NCBI GenBank assembly: GCA_945873875.1
Contig: CAMCER010000060.1
Coordinates: forward strand, 1 to 5,650
Reading direction: 5' to 3'
From: an uncultured Clostridia bacterium
Lineage (GTDB): Bacteria > Bacillota_A > Clostridia > Peptostreptococcales > Anaerovoracaceae
DNA length: 5,650 nt
Below, in pieces: positions 4,959 through 5,650 of this stretch. Every line of letters begins with the position of its first letter. Position 1 is the stretch's first letter. A program made the position numbers and the translations under genes. A model generated the notes under the pieces. It was not told the origin of the DNA. It saw nothing but the letters and a program-made list of their open reading frames with translations, and made no database searches.

Positions 4959-5650
4959 TCATTCCCATACAAGTCTGTAGTCAAGCTCTGTGCCCTTCTG
5001 CTTCAGGTCTATGGCTTTCAGGAAGGCCTCTGCAGTATCCATGCATGTCAGGACTGCAAGTCCTCTTTCTATAGCCAGTCTCCTCATGGCAAAGCCCAGA
5101 GTCTCTGAATGGTTGGTCAGAGTCGGTATATTGATGACAAGCTGGATCCTGTCTTCCAGAGCCTCCTTATATTCATCCATGCTCATCTTCTGTGCAGGTA
5201 TGCCTCTTTCATTGAGGAAATCAGCAGTTCCCTTTGAAGCGCAGATCTCAAAGCCCTTGGCGTTATACGCTCTGATGATGTCAGCTGCGTTGTCGTTCTT
5301 CTCATAATCCCTTAAGGATACATATACTGTTCCTTCTGTCGGTATGTGCATGTTGGCAGCAAGGAATCCCTTATATATGGCCTTGTCCAGGTTAGGATCG
5401 ATGCCCAGTACCTCACCTGTGGATTTCATCTCAGGTCCAAGCACCATGTCGGTATCTACCAGTTTAGCTCCTGAGAATACCGGCACCTTGACAGCGTAAT
5501 TAGCCGATCTCGGATAGAGCCCTGTGCCGTATCCCTGCTCCTGCAGGCTCTGTCCCAGCATGGATGCTATGGCGACTTTCACCATAGGCACTCCTGTTAC
5601 CTTGCTCAGGATAGGAACTGTACGTGATGCTCTCGGGTTCACTTCGATGA
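4959..5650 (-). CDS. carB: Carbamoyl-phosphate synthase large subunit, C-terminal part, cut by the window edge
   Basis: The last 229 or so residues of CarB are visible; the frame is open to the right edge, so the true start lies outside. CarB makes carbamoyl phosphate from bicarbonate, ATP and ammonia delivered by CarA, for pyrimidine and arginine synthesis. The segment opens with IEVNPRASRTVPILSKVTG, the end of the second ATP-grasp domain; its Glu and Asn correspond to the metal ligands E841 and N843 of E. coli. LGPEMKSTGEVLG follows, then the MGS-like allosteric domain from GTVYVSLRD through ICASKGTADFL to TCMDTAEAFLKAI. This domain binds regulatory nucleotides or ornithine in characterised enzymes; the ligand here is unknown. 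The stretch between the GTA motif and LVINIPT is shorter and less typical than in B. subtilis CarB, so effector response may differ. A GTG at 5642 is an internal valine codon, not a start. A hairpin terminator follows the stop. Confidence 0.95.
   Translation of the reverse strand, partial: IEVNPRASRTVPILSKVTGVPMVKVAIASMLGQSLQEQGYGTGLYPRSANYAVKVPVFSGAKLVDTDMVLGPEMKSTGEVLGIDPNLDKAIYKGFLAANMHIPTEGTVYVSLRDYEKNDNAADIIRAYNAKGFEICASKGTADFLNERGIPAQKMSMDEYKEALEDRIQLVINIPTLTNHSETLGFAMRRLAIERGLAVLTCMDTAEAFLKAIDLKQKGTELDYRLVWE

Noticed and set aside
5640..5642. Start codon for a 227-residue protein at 5642
   Set aside because: The codon is GTG within IEVNPRAS, an internal CarB motif, and the frame stays open to the window edge; the gene is simply truncated.
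1..5650. CRISPR array, mobile element, tRNA or rRNA
   Set aside because: No regularly spaced repeats, transposase-like frames, terminal inverted repeats or recognisable structural RNA sequences were seen; the window is densely filled with core genes.

Overview
The window reads as ordinary chromosomal housekeeping DNA from a low-to-mid GC Bacillota, most likely a member of Clostridia. The basis is the gene order tig-clpP-clpX-lon, strong AGGAGG-type Shine-Dalgarno sites, sigma-A-type promoters, and protein sequences that resemble Gram-positive rather than proteobacterial homologues. Family-level placement is not possible from this sequence alone. All five recognised genes other than the upstream carB are complete or nearly so, and every gene lies on the minus strand, so transcription runs from right to left.

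Reading in the direction of transcription: the 3' end of carB (carbamoyl-phosphate synthase large subunit, allosteric domain) enters at the right edge and ends at 4959. A 9-bp hairpin follows as a probable terminator. A stand-alone CYTH-domain protein (probable triphosphate-processing tunnel enzyme) occupies 4186-4818, with a plausible promoter of its own, and is closed by a textbook rho-independent terminator at 4146-4172. A near-consensus sigma-A promoter (TTTACA-17-TATAAT) then starts a new unit: trigger factor (tig, 2685-4037), ClpP protease (clpP, 1986-2567), the ClpX unfoldase (clpX, 684-1964), and the N-terminal third or so of Lon protease (lon, 1-670), which runs off the left edge.

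The tig-clpP-clpX-lon group forms a protein quality-control operon. Trigger factor meets nascent chains at the ribosome, ClpX unfolds substrates and feeds them to ClpP, and Lon degrades damaged proteins independently. No terminator is visible between tig and lon, and no CtsR or CIRCE heat-shock operator was found before tig or clpP.

No new system was found. The most interesting details are two related hairpins with a compensatory base-pair change in the tig-clpP spacer (one of which creates a misleading upstream start for clpP), a 10-residue tandem repeat at the trigger factor C-terminus, a valine next to the ClpP catalytic serine, and an acidic N-terminal extension on Lon that contains an A8 run.
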